Positions 1 to 12,312 are shown, numbered from the stretch's first letter. The stretch is DNA of 64,000 nt from Papilionanthe hookeriana x Papilionanthe teres (GCA_022702705.1 CM040423.1:122398852-122462851), one strand, 5' to 3'. The notes: generated by a model not told the origin, from the sequence alone. Translations and numbers: made by a program.

Positions 1-52
1 GAGTTTTGTTAAGGTCCAGTGCATCCAACCTTTTGGTCGTGGAGGTGAGGAG

Positions 53-60
53 TTTAAATA
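53..60 (-). promoter_or_regulatory. TATA-like box in A 3' LTR
   Basis: The minus strand reads TATTTAAA, and the same octamer lies at the matching place in all five LTR copies (28680, 56002, 42886, 61417 and here), about 1.9-2.4 kb inside the LTR start. Position and conservation suggest the core promoter; no start site was measured. Confidence 0.45.
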
Positions 61-2043
61 GCCATGGCTAGAGAGCTTCCCAGGATCAATTGAAGGCTGG
101 GATCAGCTGCTCAGGGGAGGAGAAGAAGAGCTCCAGTGACCATTGGCCATGGGACAGCTCAGCAAAGGAGAATTTGAATTTTTGGCTCACATGGAGCTCT
201 CGGGTGTGGTGTTTTCTGGCGACCCAGGTGGCTGGCCGGTAGGCATGGGTCAATATCTTGACAAGTGAGGTCAGGGCTGGGGTTTGGTGAGTTCAACTGA
301 CTTTGGACATATGTAAAGGGGTTTGATTTAAATGGTATGAGATAAGGGCCCATTTTGGCTTATTTTGGTCAACCCATGCAAATGGGATGGGTGCACCTCC
401 CCAAGACCTGATTTGGGCTGAGAGAAAGTCATTTGGTTCAGCTTGATTAGTGGGGTCAAGTCACAATCCAAGTACAATTAGGATTAAGCATGGGTTAGGG
501 GAAACATGGGAATGTTTAATCACTTCTAAGGGAATCATTAAAGGGTTCCCTCCTTTTGCCAATTTTAGTATGATGAGGTGGAAAGATCCCCCATGGCTTT
601 CATGTGGCTTATGCATGGCTCCATGGCTCCATTTGGCTTGGGAATGGCTTGGTTTAGTTTCATGGAAGTAAGTTTTAGAAATTTTGGCATTTAGGGATGA
701 TTTTGGCATGAGGCTTGATTTGGAATTATTTAATGATGATTTAGGACTTAGGGGATGTTATCAATTAAAGGGATGAGGGGAAAAATGCCCCATGGGTTTT
801 GGATTGAAAATTTGGGGTTTTTTTTTTTACATTTGGTGAGAATGGGCTTTTATGTTTTAAAATAGACTTTTGGATAAAAAATTAGTAAAATTTTGTGTCA
901 AATAAATATTGCATTTGGTTTAGGAAAGATCCATGAATGATTTGGAACAAGTTTGGGGTGATTTGGAGTTGAATTGTGTTTAATTTGGGCTTTTTAATAA
1001 TAGGGTCAAAGTGGGTCAAATTGGGCTAACATGGGCTAATGTTGGACTAAGGTTGGGTTTGATGTAAAATTAATGTTGCAAAATTTTTATGGGAGTGTGA
1101 AAAAGAGCTTTTCAATTTTAGTTGGGTCTTAATTTTGGGATTTGGCTTGTTTGGGTTCATGATTGGTTTAGGCCAATTTGGGAAATTTTGGTTTGAGTTA
1201 GGCTTGGGTGGAGTTTGGGTCCAAATATAGGGTAAATTAAGTTCATATTTTTTTGTGGGGATGTTAGGAAAATTTCAAAACAAATTTAGGGAATATTGGG
1301 TGTCATTTTGGTTAAATTTGGGATGGATTGGGTTGGTTGGTCACTTTGGGCCTTAAGGGCTAATTTTGGATTTTTGATCAATTTGGGTTAAATTGAAAAA
1401 ATTAGAGTATGTGGCAGTTGAACAAAATGAAATTGAGAATATTTGGGATTTTTTGGAATTTTTTTTGGGAATTTTTGGAATTTTTTGGTCAAAAAGGGTA
1501 TTTTGGGTATTTGGAGTGTATTGGGGGCTTTGGTGGGTTTAGGGCCCCGGGGGTCAAAGATTGAAATTTGGGAAAAGTGAAGATTGATTACGTGTGAGTA
1601 AAGTGAAACCATTTGGTTGAGCCATGAAGCCATGTTAAGCTTACAAGAGCCATGAGAGGACTCATTTTAGGCATTCAATTTGTTGTTCCTAACCCTCTTA
1701 GCCAGGTTGAGGTCCATCCATATGAGTTACCTACATGAGTTAGGAAGCCAAGTTGGGTAAGAATAGTTTTAGGATTTGAAATGTGTGTGAGAGTGTGGTG
1801 TGTGCAAGCTGAACCTCACCAAGACCAGACCACCTAGTGTAATACTAAGGCAAAAGTGCCCTATAGGAAACTCATCCTTTAAACCTTCACATATTGGTTT
1901 TAAACCTACAGGTGGCATGGGGGTTTACAATCAAACATGTGGGGTTTGAAGGAAGTTAAGAAGTGTTTGAATTTCTAAGTGGTGGGTTCCATCTCTAGTC
2001 TTCTAGGGTGGTCAAGGAGAAGAACTAAGGAGAGAAAGGAAAG

Positions 2044-2064
2044 AACCTCATCAAAAATGAGGTC
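2044..2064. repeat. Inverted repeat next to LTR terminus (A 3' LTR)
   Basis: An 8-bp stem with a 5-nt loop lies 4 bp inside the LTR end, with one stem mismatch here. It recurs at the corresponding end of every LTR copy in the window (26321, 53613, 44792, 63604). Confidence 0.6.
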
Positions 2065-2068
2065 AATA

Positions 2069-2090
2069 AATGGACCCCCAATAGGTGTGG
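2069..2090 (-). promoter_or_regulatory. Probable polypurine tract region of A
   Basis: The minus strand reads CCTATTGGGGGTCCATT directly before the 3' LTR, and element B has the same sequence at 53592-53608. Its place and conservation mark it as the second-strand primer site, although the purine run is short. Confidence 0.45.
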
Positions 2091-2695
2091 TGTGCTAACC
2101 AAGCACACCGCGCGTATTGGCGTTGACCGAAAAGATGAACAAAATAAACACAGATGTCTAAGTGACAAACTCAGAACAAAGTGTAGGAAATTTCTGTTGG
2201 GGAGTATCAGATAAATCTCCAAGACTGAAGATTCCAAAACTCTCGTTGGGGAAGAAGAGGTGAATTCCAAATCACAAGATCTGGAGAGAGATAGATTGTA
2301 TTTAGATTCATTTCAATTTCATTTCAATTTTCAATTTTGAGTTTGAATTTTCAATTCGAGTTTCTATTTCGGTTGCAACTTGACTTAATCAGAATTTGAT
2401 TGAATTAAGATTGATTTCAAGGTGATTTTCGCAGAGATTTTAGATTTAAAATGAGAGTTGGAAGTTAGACTCGAACCTCAGGATTGCAACGAGAATCAGA
2501 ATTTAGGTACCAACATCGAGAAGAAATCGACAATTAAGAACCGATCGAGAAAAGGGTAGGAACCGGAAGTTAGGTACCAGTCTCAGGAGAGAGTCAAAAG
2601 TTAGGTACCGACCTCGAAAAGGATGAGAACTGGAAGTTAGGTACCAGTCTCAGAAGAGAGTCGGATGTCAATTACCGACCTCAAAATTTCAGGAG
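2091..2695 (-). other. A 3' UTR, LTR-proximal part
   Basis: No gene is seen. 2091-2280 matches B 53410-53590 (the TTTGGAATTCACCTC... stretch before the LTR). 2280-2440 is low-complexity TTTCAATTT-type sequence. From about 2480 to 2695 there are imperfect repeats around the motif GTTAGGTACCAGTCTCAG, which return at 3395-3560 on the other side of the 90-bp array. Confidence 0.5.
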
Positions 2696-3375
2696 TGCGG
2701 GAAAATTTTTCGGATAGAATGCGAGATTATCGGACACCGAGATCAGGATGTCTTGGCTGCCTTATACCCAAGTCGGAGGATTAAATTGCGGAAAAGTTTC
2801 TCGGGAAGGGTGCGAATTCAGCAGACACCGAGATCAGGATGCCTTGTTGGTCTTATAACCAAGTCGGAGGATTAGAATGCGGAAAAATTTCTCGGAAAGG
2901 GTGCAAATTCAGCTGACATCGAGATCAGGATGCCTTGTCGGTCTTATACCGAAGTTGGAGGATTAGAATACGGATAAAATTCTCGGAAAGGGTGCGAATT
3001 CAACGGACCCCAAGATCAGGATGCCTTGTCGGTTTTATACCCAAGTCGGATGATCAGAATGCAGAAAAATTTCTCGGAAGGATGCAGATTTGGAGAACAC
3101 CGAGATCGAGATGCCTTGTCGGTCTTATACCCAAGTTAGAGGATTAGAATGAGGAAACATTTCTCGGAAGGATGTGGATTTGGCGGACCGCTAGATCGGG
3201 ATGCCTTGTTGGTCTTATACCCAAGTCAGAGGATTAGAATGCAGAAAAATTTCTCGGAAGGATGCGGATTTGGCGGACACCGAGATCGGGATGCCTTGTT
3301 GGTCTTATACCCAAGTCAGAGGATTAGAATGCAGAAAAATTTCTCGGAAGGATGCGGATTTGGCGGACATTCAAA
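2696..3375. repeat. Minisatellite of 90-91 bp units in the 3' UTR of A, about 7.5 copies
   Basis: The anchor GATCRGGATG.CTTG recurs at 2741, 2832, 2923, 3014, 3104, 3194 and 3284, giving periods of 91, 91, 91, 90, 90 and 90 bp. The last unit breaks off at about 3370. The copies nearest A's coding region (3150-3370) are the most alike. The array lies between ORF3 and the 3' LTR. Element B has a different array in the same place. Short open frames inside it (for example 3149-3412) are products of the repeat and not genes. Confidence 0.9.
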
Positions 3376-4409
3376 GAAGAGAATCAAAATTCATGTGTCG
3401 ATCTTGAAATGAGAACTGGAAGTTAAGTACCAGCCTCAGAAGAGAATCAGAATTCAGGTACCGACTTCAAGATTTGAAACGAGGACTGGAATTTAAGTAC
3501 CATCCTCGGGAAAGATGGGAATTGGAATTTAAGTACCAATCCCCAAAATTTGGTATTTTATTTGGTTTTGACGATTCTGTAGAAATTTTAGTTTAGTGCA
3601 AGATTGGAATGAGACATGAAAGTGTTTCACATCCCAAGAGAGTTGATTAAAGTTTGATTGTTTGGCGAAAGATACGAATCCATGCCATCAGAACCAAATT
3701 GAAAATTTTCGTGGTTCTGTGTCAGTAGACTCAGTCAACCTTCTCAAAAGAGGAAAGAGATCGCGGAGAGTCGAAAGGATTTCAAGACGATGAAGAAGTT
3801 TAGAAGCTTGAAACTGAAGTTGAAGTCTTCTGTGGGGAAGAATCAACTCGCAAGAGGGTTCAAAGGAGCTTCAAATGGATTTCAGTCGAAAGATTCAAAC
3901 CAATGAATTCAGATCGAAATTAAATTCAAGATTTAGATTTTTTTTCGTTTGTTTTGGTGATTCAATGTCATTTTCATTTATTTAGAGTTCGTGTCAATTT
4001 TAAGTTTGTTTTGACATTCAGATTCTTAAAAAGAGTTCTTCATTTTTTTTCTTTTTATTTCGATCTTTGTTCGAAGTTCATTTAACTTAATGGCATTTCC
4101 CAGTCAATTTACATAAAAGAGGTGAAGGCAAAACACGACATGGTCGTTTCCATTCCAATTTGTTGAAAATACATCATATAGCTCGATCCAAAACATGATG
4201 ATATTTTCCTTGAAAATCCAGTATCTCATACAATCCTCATAAATCCAAAAACAGATTGTGTAAGATCCTTGAAAGTTTCTTCCAAGAGCATCCATCGAAA
4301 TCCATGTCAAAATAGCGAGACACATGGATAATAAGTTCACCTTACAAGCCACCCTTGGCAGGAAATGTTGTTTAGGTGTGCATTGGTGGAGTGCAATTTT
4401 CCATGTAAC
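3376..4409 (-). other. A 3' UTR between the tandem array and ORF3
   Basis: No gene is seen. 3395-3560 holds imperfect repeats around AAGTACCAGCCTCAGAAG. 3900-4100 is T-rich. 4090-4380 matches B 51107-51400, so it is ancestral 3' UTR. Confidence 0.5.
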
Positions 4410-5897
4410 TCACAACTCATAGGGCTGAAGGCTCTCTAACTCTGGATCTGGCTGAAAGTGGAAAGGCATTTTGTAGTCGTCCATCCTCCTGAAAGTGATG
4501 GAGATCCACTCAACAGGAACACCTGGAATGCAGTGTTTTGCTATGTCTGCTCTATTTCCTTTTAACACCAAGACGGAACCTACCGGTAGAGGTATCTCCA
4601 CCGGCCCTCAGAATTATCCGAGGCCTGCTATCCGGTGGTCAGATCCGAACATGATGTTACATTGGTTAATAAAGGAAACTCTGCAGAATGGTCTGACAAA
4701 GTCATGATGATCTATATGTGGCGGTATGCAGTCACTCTCCCTGAAGATGTTTATGATGCAGTTGTTGGGTATGCAATCCGCAGAGCAATACCCTCCATGT
4801 CACCATCCTTTTCACCATTCTCTTGATATTTCTTAGCATCGAATCCATCTCACTACGAAGGAGTATCCCTGATGGATTTTTTTTTCTATCCTCGGTGAAG
4901 TTGTAGCAACACCCATACTAGATTGTAACTCTTCCTTTTCCTTTCATCCACCTTCGAGGTTCTGAGTAGGTCTTCTCTCTTAAATGACCAGCTCGACCCA
5001 TTTTTTGAAGCTCAACGACACAATGCACAATTTGCTACTACTCGTAGTCTGAGAACACATCTGTATGTAGCTCAAGGCCCTCCAGGATGTTGATCCTCTT
5101 GCCTCGAATTCTTTCAAAATACTCAAAAGTTTTCTTTTCAACCTTCTGCATTCTTTCCATCTCGTATTCTAGAATTATTTGCAATTGGTGAGGCTTGGTA
5201 ACGTACTGTAGGATGTATGGTTCAACCCCAGCACGTTTTCGTACATGTCTTGGCTCCTCGGGGATAGTCTCTGTCAAGACATCCTCCGGGGTTGCTTTCG
5301 CAACAAGATTCTTCAAAACTGGTGCATTTGTCTGGCGTCGTGGTACCGATTCTATTCCTGCTCTTCTTAGGATTTCTCTCATCTTTTCTGTTGTTCTTGG
5401 AGTTGATCTCCTCTTTTCTGGCTTATGCTGAACCGATTTCCTCGAAGTACTTGCACTGACGGCAACAACTGTCTCTTCATGTTGATCCACTGCTAGCTTG
5501 GTCAGCATCTTGCAAATGTGACGGTTTTTGTTTCTTCATTGGGTTAGAGTGAGAGTAGCTCTTCTTACCTCTTGAACTTTCGTAGGAATGGTGCTGACAA
5601 GCCTGCCCTCTGCTGTAGCAACAACGAACTTGACTTTCTTGTCCTCTCCTGTTGCATGCACGGTGTTTGCTTTTCTTTTCTTGTTGGTGGACTGCTGACT
5701 TGGGCCACCCAACTTCATCACTGTCTGGCTATGGAACTCTTCCCAGTTAATCAGGGTCCAATCAGTTTCTTCATACTGTAGCCCGGCCGGTGTGAAATCA
5801 TAGTCGATCTCAATCATGACCCCATCCTTCATAATCTTTTCGTCAGTGCTAGACTCACGCCATTCTTAAAGTTCAGAACCAACTGCCCGTTCGACAT
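4410..5897 (-). pseudogene. ORF3 of element A: basic N-terminal region plus AlkB-like 2OG-Fe(II) dioxygenase domain (decayed)
   Basis: The start ATG at 5895-5897 gives MSNGQLVLNFKNG, as in element B. A one-base loss soon shifts the frame. 5536-5832 and 5038-5508 then encode a lysine/arginine-rich region with NKKRKA, a possible nuclear signal. The AlkB part runs from about 5100 to 4410. After two in-frame stops near 5025 the minus strand still encodes KGKGRVTI, then PPHIDHHDF with the HxD iron ligands (His 4716-4718, Asp 4710-4712), and KHCIPGVP with the distal His (4533-4535). Next comes ISITFRRMDD; the Arg expected before ISITF, a likely 2OG contact, is Trp here (4506-4508), a CGG to TGG change. 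The frame ends LQPYEL and stop at 4410. Known AlkB proteins remove methyl groups from nucleic acids; plant ALKBH9/10 act on m6A in RNA. This copy cannot make an intact enzyme. Confidence 0.8.
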
Positions 5898-5925
5898 TTC
5901 CCTGCGAACAATAAGGAAAGGATCA
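5898..5925 (-). promoter_or_regulatory. Splice-acceptor-like site just before A ORF3
   Basis: The minus strand reads CTTTCCTTATTGTTCGCAG and then GGAAATG. A pyrimidine tract and CAG sit 4 bases before the ORF3 start. The same arrangement is kept in B at 49607-49626. Confidence 0.45.
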
Positions 5926-6254
5926 GAGGCTGTGCTAAGAACAAGAACAATAAGAAAAATCATTTATCAATGGAAAATTTTTATTCGTCTCTTTCAAATT
6001 TTAATAAGAGTAGGAAAAGATAAGGAAAGATCAGGAGTGAGCTGATTTAAAAGGAGGGATTAAAATTTTATTATTATGATTTAACATATTTTCTTTTTAA
6101 CACATTTTTTGTTAATGATTTTTATCATCCATTTTTATATTTTGGGTTTGGACCCTATTACAAATGATTACTCCACCCATGCTTCTAGAAATGTGACTTC
6201 ACTTTTTAAAGTTCATCCTTTGAAACATCAGGTTACGTAATACTTCTTCAAATA
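5926..6254 (-). other. Spacer between integrase and ORF3 in A
   Basis: This is AT-rich, with no gene apart from the last integrase residues at its right edge. It holds runs such as TTTTAACACATTTTTTG. It is the counterpart of B 49384-49626. Confidence 0.5.
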
Positions 6255-7345
6255 TCATCCATTGATTGGAAGCATAGGTCGTTCTCTATGGCAATTCACA
6301 AGTTGATAGGAGCCTCCTGAGTAGACTGTCTTGACCAAAAATGGACCCACCCAGGTTGGTTTAAATTTACCTCCTATCTTGCGGTGTACGATAATAGGTC
6401 TTTTGAGAACTACAACCATGTCACTGACTTTGAATGTCCTTGGGCGGACCTGCTTATCGTGGGCCTGGATCATCTTGGCTTGATACTGTTCAAGATTCTG
6501 TTGCGCTGAAAGTTGTTTCCCTTCCAAGCTTTCCAATTCTTCTAGTCGTAATCTGACATTCTCTTCTGTAGTGATTATGTTTGCAACAGCAATTTTGAGT
6601 GACGGAAGCTGCACCTCCAAGGGTAAAATGGCTTCGGACCCTTACACTAGAGCGTAAGGTGTAGACTGAGTAGGAGTTCTGAAAGTCGTTCTGTAGGCCC
6701 ATAAGGCTTCTAACAACTTCTCTTGCCAATTTCTTTTGTTTTCGTCTAAAGTTTTCTTTAGAATTTGGACGAGAGTTTTATTAAAAGCCTCGGCCAAACC
6801 GTTCTCTCTTGGGTAGTCGATCATCGAATAGCGCCAGTCAATCCCGTCCCTTCTGACAAATTTGTTGATCTTCATGCTTTTGAATGCGGACCCTTATCTG
6901 AGATAATTCTGTGCGGTACCCCAAAATGGTAGATGACTTGATTCTTAAAGAACTGTAGCACATGATGTGCTTTCACTTCTCTGAGCGGTATAGGTTCTGC
7001 CCATTTGGAAAATTAATCTGTCACTGCAAAAATTAAGCAATGTCCTCTTGAAGAAGGCGGTTCTATAAGACCCACGATATTTGTGCCCCAACACTCAAAC
7101 GACCATGACGCGATTGTCAGATGCAGCACATTTGGAGTTTGATGTAGAACAACTCCATGCACTTGGCATTGGTGACAACTTTTTGCAACTTTCATGCAGT
7201 CGGTCATCATCGACGGCCAGTAGTACCCTAGTCTTTTGATTTTCATTTTCATCTTCAGACCTGACTGATGAGCACCACAATGTCCTGAGTGCACTTCTTT
7301 AACAATTTCGTGAGCCTCAGACCCATTCAGGCACCTTAGCCACAT
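6255..7345 (-). pseudogene. Integrase domain of A
   Basis: The HHCC zinc finger is at 7180-7310 (HSGHCGAH and, after a gap, CHQC). The catalytic core follows. The glutamate region reads NGLAEAFNKTL at about 6770-6800, where NGQAEAFNKTL is usual. After RPRTFKVSD there is a GPY/F-type module, WVGPFLVKTVYSGGSYQLV (about 6300-6360). No chromodomain follows, as expected for the Tat/Athila branch. Frameshifts occur between 6640 and 7015. This module is missing in B. Confidence 0.85.
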
Positions 7346-7579
7346 CTGGTCGAAAGACCTTCTATATAATGTATTGTTTATTAATGTGTATGACAGAGTT
7401 CTTTTCTTAATCTGATGGGCTAATGACTTATCGTTCGGTAGGTTTTCTGTTTGGAGGTAGTCGATTAATAGCTACCACCAATCCTCTATAATTTTTGCTA
7501 CTGCTGTAACTGTTTCTTCTTCTTTTCCTTCTGATTGGTGTATTGCATCCATGTCGAGCTATGAGAGGACCTGTCGTCC

Positions 7580-8197
7580 CTAAACTGACATTTCAACTGG
7601 CTCGTCATGTAAGCAGGCAAATTCTTTTGCAAGGCAGGCTAACACGTCTGCAAGGGCATTTTCTCTTCTAGGGATTTTATAGATTGTTACATTCAGAATT
7701 TGCTCTAGCAACTTCATTGCATACTGAAAGCACCGCTCGAGACTTGGTTTCAAAATTCTATACTGTCCTGTGACCTGTTGTATGATCAACTGCGAATCAC
7801 CTCAGATGTTGATATCGGTTATCCCCATCTAAATGGTTAACTCCAGTCTGGTTATAAGGGCTTCATATTCTACTTCATTACTCGTACATGGCTCTATTAG
7901 ATGGTAGGAATACCTTAACATCCCCAACTCCGATGTTATAAATATTAGTCCGATTTCTGCCTTACCGGGCACTGTCGTTTGCAATTCTTTATCCTTCTGT
8001 ACTGAGGATGCTCCATTGGAGTACATTTCCCAACACTGATCATCGGGGTCTTCTAAGCTCATTATCCGCTCATCTGGCAAGTCGTCGTTAAGAGACGATT
8101 CTGTCGATAAATGGTGTGCTACGAGAAAGTCTGCCAGGACTTGTCCCTTTATGGCACGAAGAGGAATGAAAGTTATATCGAATTTCAATAGTATCAT
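7580..8197 (-). pseudogene. Second (archaeal-type) RNase H domain of A
   Basis: The frame 7829-8197 includes GQVLADFL, then a new RNase H fold starting at WEMYSNGAS (YFDGAS in B, so the first catalytic Asp is changed to Asn here) and SNEVEYEALI, the conserved Glu motif. The piece 7580-7789 adds the end, ENALADVLACL, with the last acidic position. A second RNase H between the ordinary one and integrase is a known Tat-lineage trait. The break lies at about 7800. Confidence 0.75.
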
Positions 8198-8640
8198 CGA
8201 CCACCTGGCAAGTCTGCCAGAAAGCGTCAGTCAGGTCATCAAATATTGCAATGGATTAAACTTTGAAATAAGGTTGACCTTATGAGAAAGCATGTAATGC
8301 CTGAGCTTTTGAGCGGTAAAGATCAGGGCCAAACAATGCTTTTCAATCGAAGGATACTTTACTTCTGTCAAAATTAGGCGACGACTTAAGTAGTGAGAGT
8401 GTTTTCTTTTGCCTCGTCATTGACATGGGCTAGCAGGGCTCCAAGGGAGTCGTCTAAAGTTGCGGGATAAAGTATCAACGGTCTTCTCGAGACTGGGGCA
8501 GCTAAAACAGGAGGTTTCATTAAATACTGCTTAATGTGCTCGAAGGCCTGCTGTCGTTTCTCTTCCCAAACGAATTTGGCATCCTTTTTTATTAATGCCG
8601 AGAAGGACTGACACCTACCTGATAAATTCGAGATAAAACA
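8198..8640 (-). pseudogene. First, degenerate RNase H region of A
   Basis: This joins RT to the second RNase H. It encodes SGRLARW at about 8200-8225 and, upstream, pieces such as YYLSRRL-like residues, with several frame changes and stops. It matches B 47161-47660. It is recognised by position and by similarity to the Ty3/gypsy RNase H connection. Confidence 0.6.
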
Positions 8641-9685
8641 TTAATGATATGCCAATTTCCCTTGAAAGGATCGTAGTTGTTTCAAAGTTTTGTGAGGCGA
8701 CATTTCTAAGATAGCTTTAATCTTTTCCAGATCGATTTCAATTCCGCGATGTCGGACAACAAATCCTAAGAATTTCCCAGAGGTGACACCGAATGCACAT
8801 TTCAAGGGATTCATCTTAAGGTTAAATTGCCTTAATCGCTCGAAAACAATTCTCAAATCATACAGGTGATCTTCCTTTAGTTTACTCTTGATGATGACAT
8901 CATCCACGTAGCACTTGATTTGGTTGTGAATGAGATCATCAAAAATTATCGTCATCGCTCTTTGGTAAGTTGCTCCTGGGTTCTTCAATCTAAAAGGCAT
9001 TACTGTGTAGCAGTATATTCCGATCGGCGTTCTGAAGGCTGTGAGCTTCTCATCTTCTGGTGCCATCTTTATCTGATTGTATCTTGATGATCCATCCATG
9101 AAAGAGAAGATTCGGGTGACGAAGCGATGTCGATCATCAATCCTGGAATTGGTAGTGGGAACTCGTCCTTCGGACATGCTTTGTTCAAGCTTTGAAATCC
9201 ACGCAGATTCTGATCTGACCATTCTTCTTTCTAACTGGAGCCACATTAGCTAACCAAGTTGAATATTGGTCTTCATGGACAAATTTAGCGTTTATTAGCT
9301 TCTTAACTTCAGTTATAACTTGTTGTTCAATTTCTAGACGCATTCTTCTTGGAGCTTGTCTGACTGGAACGACAACATGATCAACTCCTAGCTTGTGAAT
9401 TGCAACTTCTGGAGCTAATCCTGGCATTTCATCATAACTCCAAGCAAAACAGTCCTTGAATTCCATTAATAGCTTGATCATGTTTTTGGAATCTTCTTTA
9501 TTGAGTAAGGAGCTAACAAAGGTCGGCTTAGGATCTTCGCTAGTGCCGAAGTTAACGTCCATTAACTCGTCTATTGTAGATTTAATTTCTTCTTTGAATT
9601 CTGGTGGAGCGTCTCTGATTGGTAGATCCTTGAGATTATCTGAAACATCCAAGCAGTCTTCATTAGGCTCGCAAGTGACAACCAA
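8641..9685 (-). pseudogene. Reverse transcriptase domain of A
   Basis: Two overlapping frames (9185-9685 and 8641-9246) cover it. The first has KLGVDHVVVPVRQAPRRM and NGQIRICVDF. The second has FSFMDGSSRYNQI, the YCYTVMPFRLKNPGATYQRAM block and the active site YVDDVIIK (8899-8910). One frameshift lies near 9200. The catalytic Asp pair is intact. Confidence 0.9.
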
Positions 9686-10193
9686 GCAAAATCCCGTATC
9701 ATCAACTGATCCTACTGTGACGAATCTGAGACCATGTTTTGAATTAGGAGGCCACTGGCATTATTCCAGAATTTTTTAAAGTGTAATGATCGACCTTTTG
9801 TCCATTGTTTAGGTAAGACACCATGTTGAATTAAATTCTAAACACAGGGTGAGTACCACTCAAAAAGCAATTCCATTAATTCAGATGAAGTAACATATTC
9901 AAATTGTACATCATTTTCAATTTTGGAAGAAGAAGTACCACGGTAGAATTTGATCGGCTTATTACCGCCACCATGTACTTCTTTGACCACCATATCCTCG
10001 ACCTTAGTAGGATAGATCGGGGTCAGGGTCATAGTATGTGTATAGCTGTTAATCTTCTCGTACATCGATTTGTATTCTTCATTCTTTTCATCTTCGAGAG
10101 AGATCTTGAACTGGGTTTTCTTCTGACTTATTGTCGTTACTTCTTTCTTGATTTCTTCTTCTTCGAAACTATTCTCACAATCAACTTCGATGA
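9686..10193 (-). pseudogene. Protease-RT linker of A
   Basis: 9838-10065 encodes KPIKFYRGTSSS and SSELMELLFEWYSP, also present in B at 45771-46000 (RPIKFYRGASSS, SSELMELPFEWYSP). It is a conserved linker between protease and RT with no domain I recognise. Frames break at about 9780 and 10070. Confidence 0.6.
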
Positions 10194-11144
10194 TCAGTTT
10201 CTTTTGTTCAACTGGTCCACCGTTTCTTCCTCGACCTCGTCCCCGGCCTCGACATCGGGTGCGAGTTCTAGAGAACCTTCACTATCTCGCTGTAAGGGAG
10301 TGGTGAGTAACTGTTGAACCAGAATTTTAGGTTCTTCATCATCTTGAACTTCTTTTGATTCATTTGGTATGGTATTTTTGGAGAAGACAGTTTTCTTCAG
10401 AGGTGCGTAGTAAGCTGCATCTTTGTGAATTCCGATTTCATGCACGGAGAACGGTTGTAAATCACCTTTGATACATTTTTCTCCTCCTTCATAATATTTT
10501 ATGCACTGGTGCAGAGATGACGGTACCATCCGGTTCTCATGGATCCACGGCCAACCCAGTAGAGCGTTGAACGATGTCTCAGAATCTATTATATGGAATT
10601 TTGCGGTTGTCTTTGCCAAATCGCCAGTCTTCATTAATAGTGTTATCGATCCAAGAGCCCTTTCTCCTTCTTGATTGAAGCCTCTTAATAACATCTTGTC
10701 TGCTTCGAAGTCACGAGCATCAATTTCTAAATATGCTAACGTCCGAAGGTTCATTATGTTGATTGATGCTCTCGGATGAACTAACACCCTGGAGAGCGTG
10801 AATTTTCTGATGGAGACTGAATTGTACAACGGTCGATTGTGATCAGCTGTACCAAGTAGTAGATCACTGTCCGTGAATGTAACACCACGCTGTTCTTTTA
10901 ATGAGCAAACCTCGTCTAAGGAATTACCAGCCATTTCAGCTAAACAAATTTCTGGATCAAGTAAGGCCTTGATCAGAGTTTCTCTCATCTCCTTTGACAG
11001 GATCAGAGCATCGTAGATGCTCAGTTTGGCTGGTAGCTTCCTAAGATGGGCTAGCACGTTATAATCCACTTTTTTACCAGGCTCTTCAGTCCCTTCCCAA
11101 ATGGGTAGTTCCTCCGCTGGGGTTGGCTCTTCCTGAGCAACCAC
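10194..11144 (-). pseudogene. Aspartic protease region of A
   Basis: A 316-codon open frame. The N-terminal half, with [20 protein letters not shown], is a conserved pre-protease segment. The protease follows, but the active site reads VHPRASINIM where B has VDPGASINIM, so the catalytic Asp is His and the following Gly is Arg. The flap-side segment and a LLGWPWIHE block remain. The C-terminal 100 residues are acidic. The enzyme must be inactive in this copy. Confidence 0.85.
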
Positions 11145-11743
11145 CTACTTTCATTTATCCTTTGGACCCATTCTTGGGGGTAGAACTTTTCCGCTTCATA
11201 AATTAACTTATATTATTTCTTCTGCATCTGGTGCTGAATCTGCCAGTGTTTCCCCTTGAATTGGAACAACTGGCTTTTCTGCAGTTGCTTCGGTGTCTGA
11301 TAGCTCTAATTCTATTGTAATCAAAGCTCCTCTAAATTCACAAATTTACTCATCACTTCTCGAGCTTTCGTATCCATCCTTATGAATGTCTTCTCCTTCT
11401 TCGTGGTCATCGAGGTTTAGTATGATTTGAGAATCATTATTTATATTGAAATCAAGATCTGGATTAGGTTGGTTGTCGTTAGTTATGTAATCGTTAGAAA
11501 TAGTCAAAATGTAGCCAACACCAAAACTCTTATCATTATAAGATCCCCCGGGGCGAGCAAATAATCATACAGAGTCAGAGGTCTGAGGGATTTCTCCCCC
11601 AAATCAGAAACAACCATCCTAGGATAAGCAGCCCCAAGTCTACCCTTCAGAGCCTCGATGTTTTCTTATTTCATGATCTTCGCCTCCTTCTAGGGTGGTT
11701 TTTCAATTGCAAACGATAGTGCCAGTTCGGTAGGTTTCAAACT
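11145..11743 (-). pseudogene. Knuckle-protease linker of A
   Basis: No long frame is left. Scattered matches to B 37020-37740 remain (for example 11515-11560, giving SYNDKSFGVGY-like residues on the minus strand). It is acidic linker sequence, heavily broken. Confidence 0.45.
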
Positions 11744-12312
11744 CTAAGTTGAAGCGCACACCGAAGCAGTCTGGATGCGATCCAAAATTTTCTTTGAAGA
11801 CTTTGTCCAGACAGTACTCCATCCATAATTGGTCGTGTACGGGTCTATCGAAACAATAAGATCCGTTAAAATAACATTAATGGAACCTCCTTTTTGGGTC
11901 TCCTTCATGTATTCCTTCAGGATCGTTATGTTCCCTTTCCTGAGTTTATCATCAAGCCAAATCTTAAAGGTGAAGTAGTCTTCTATCTTGTGTCCGATCA
12001 TCCGGTGGTAGGGGCAGTAGTTCGGATGATCTTTCTTGTTGACTTTTTCTGGCCTCTTGGGCTCTGGTAGCTGAAATTCAGGTGTCTTCATCAAACTGCG
12101 AAACATCTTTCCCACTGCTTCAGTCTTGAAGGGGTATTCCTTATTCAAAAGTTCCTTCAGGACACCCGGTGGTCGAGGCGGTGGTTGATCATGCTGCCAT
12201 GATTGATAGTTTGGTCGAGGCTGTTGATAAATCTATTTAGGTTGCTGATAAATCCGTTGTGGTGGTTGATAACTTGGGTTTGGCTGCTTTGGCTGTATTT
12301 GCACTGGCTACT
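11744..12312 (-). pseudogene. Gag C-terminal knuckle region of A
   Basis: 11744-12148 encodes EFQLPEPKRPEKVNKKD, then CPYHRMIGHKIEDYFTFK. The motif C-x2-H-x4-H is followed by Tyr where B has Cys (CPYHRMLGHKIEDCITF), so the last zinc ligand is lost here. Before it, 12150-12310 is a glutamine/proline/tyrosine-rich run (repeated GGTTGATAA units on the plus strand). D is inserted at 12313. Confidence 0.75.

Larger units (their letters stand above)
1..2068 (-). repeat. 3' LTR of element A (partial, U3 side only)
   Basis: This stretch matches 61363-63628, the U3 end of A's 5' LTR, almost base for base at the start (both read TTAAGGTC.AGTGCATCCAACC). It ends at 2068 in GAGGTCAATA, a mutated form of the family terminus GAGGTCAACA. 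It is about 200 bp shorter than its partner; one deletion lies near 1510-1560, where the partner has extra sequence. About 5 kb of this LTR must lie left of the window. The sequence is G/T-rich on the plus strand and has no gene. Confidence 0.85.

Noticed and set aside
4495..4826. Plus-strand frames over the AlkB region of A
   Set aside because: These are the reverse side of ORF3; the minus strand carries the conserved motifs.
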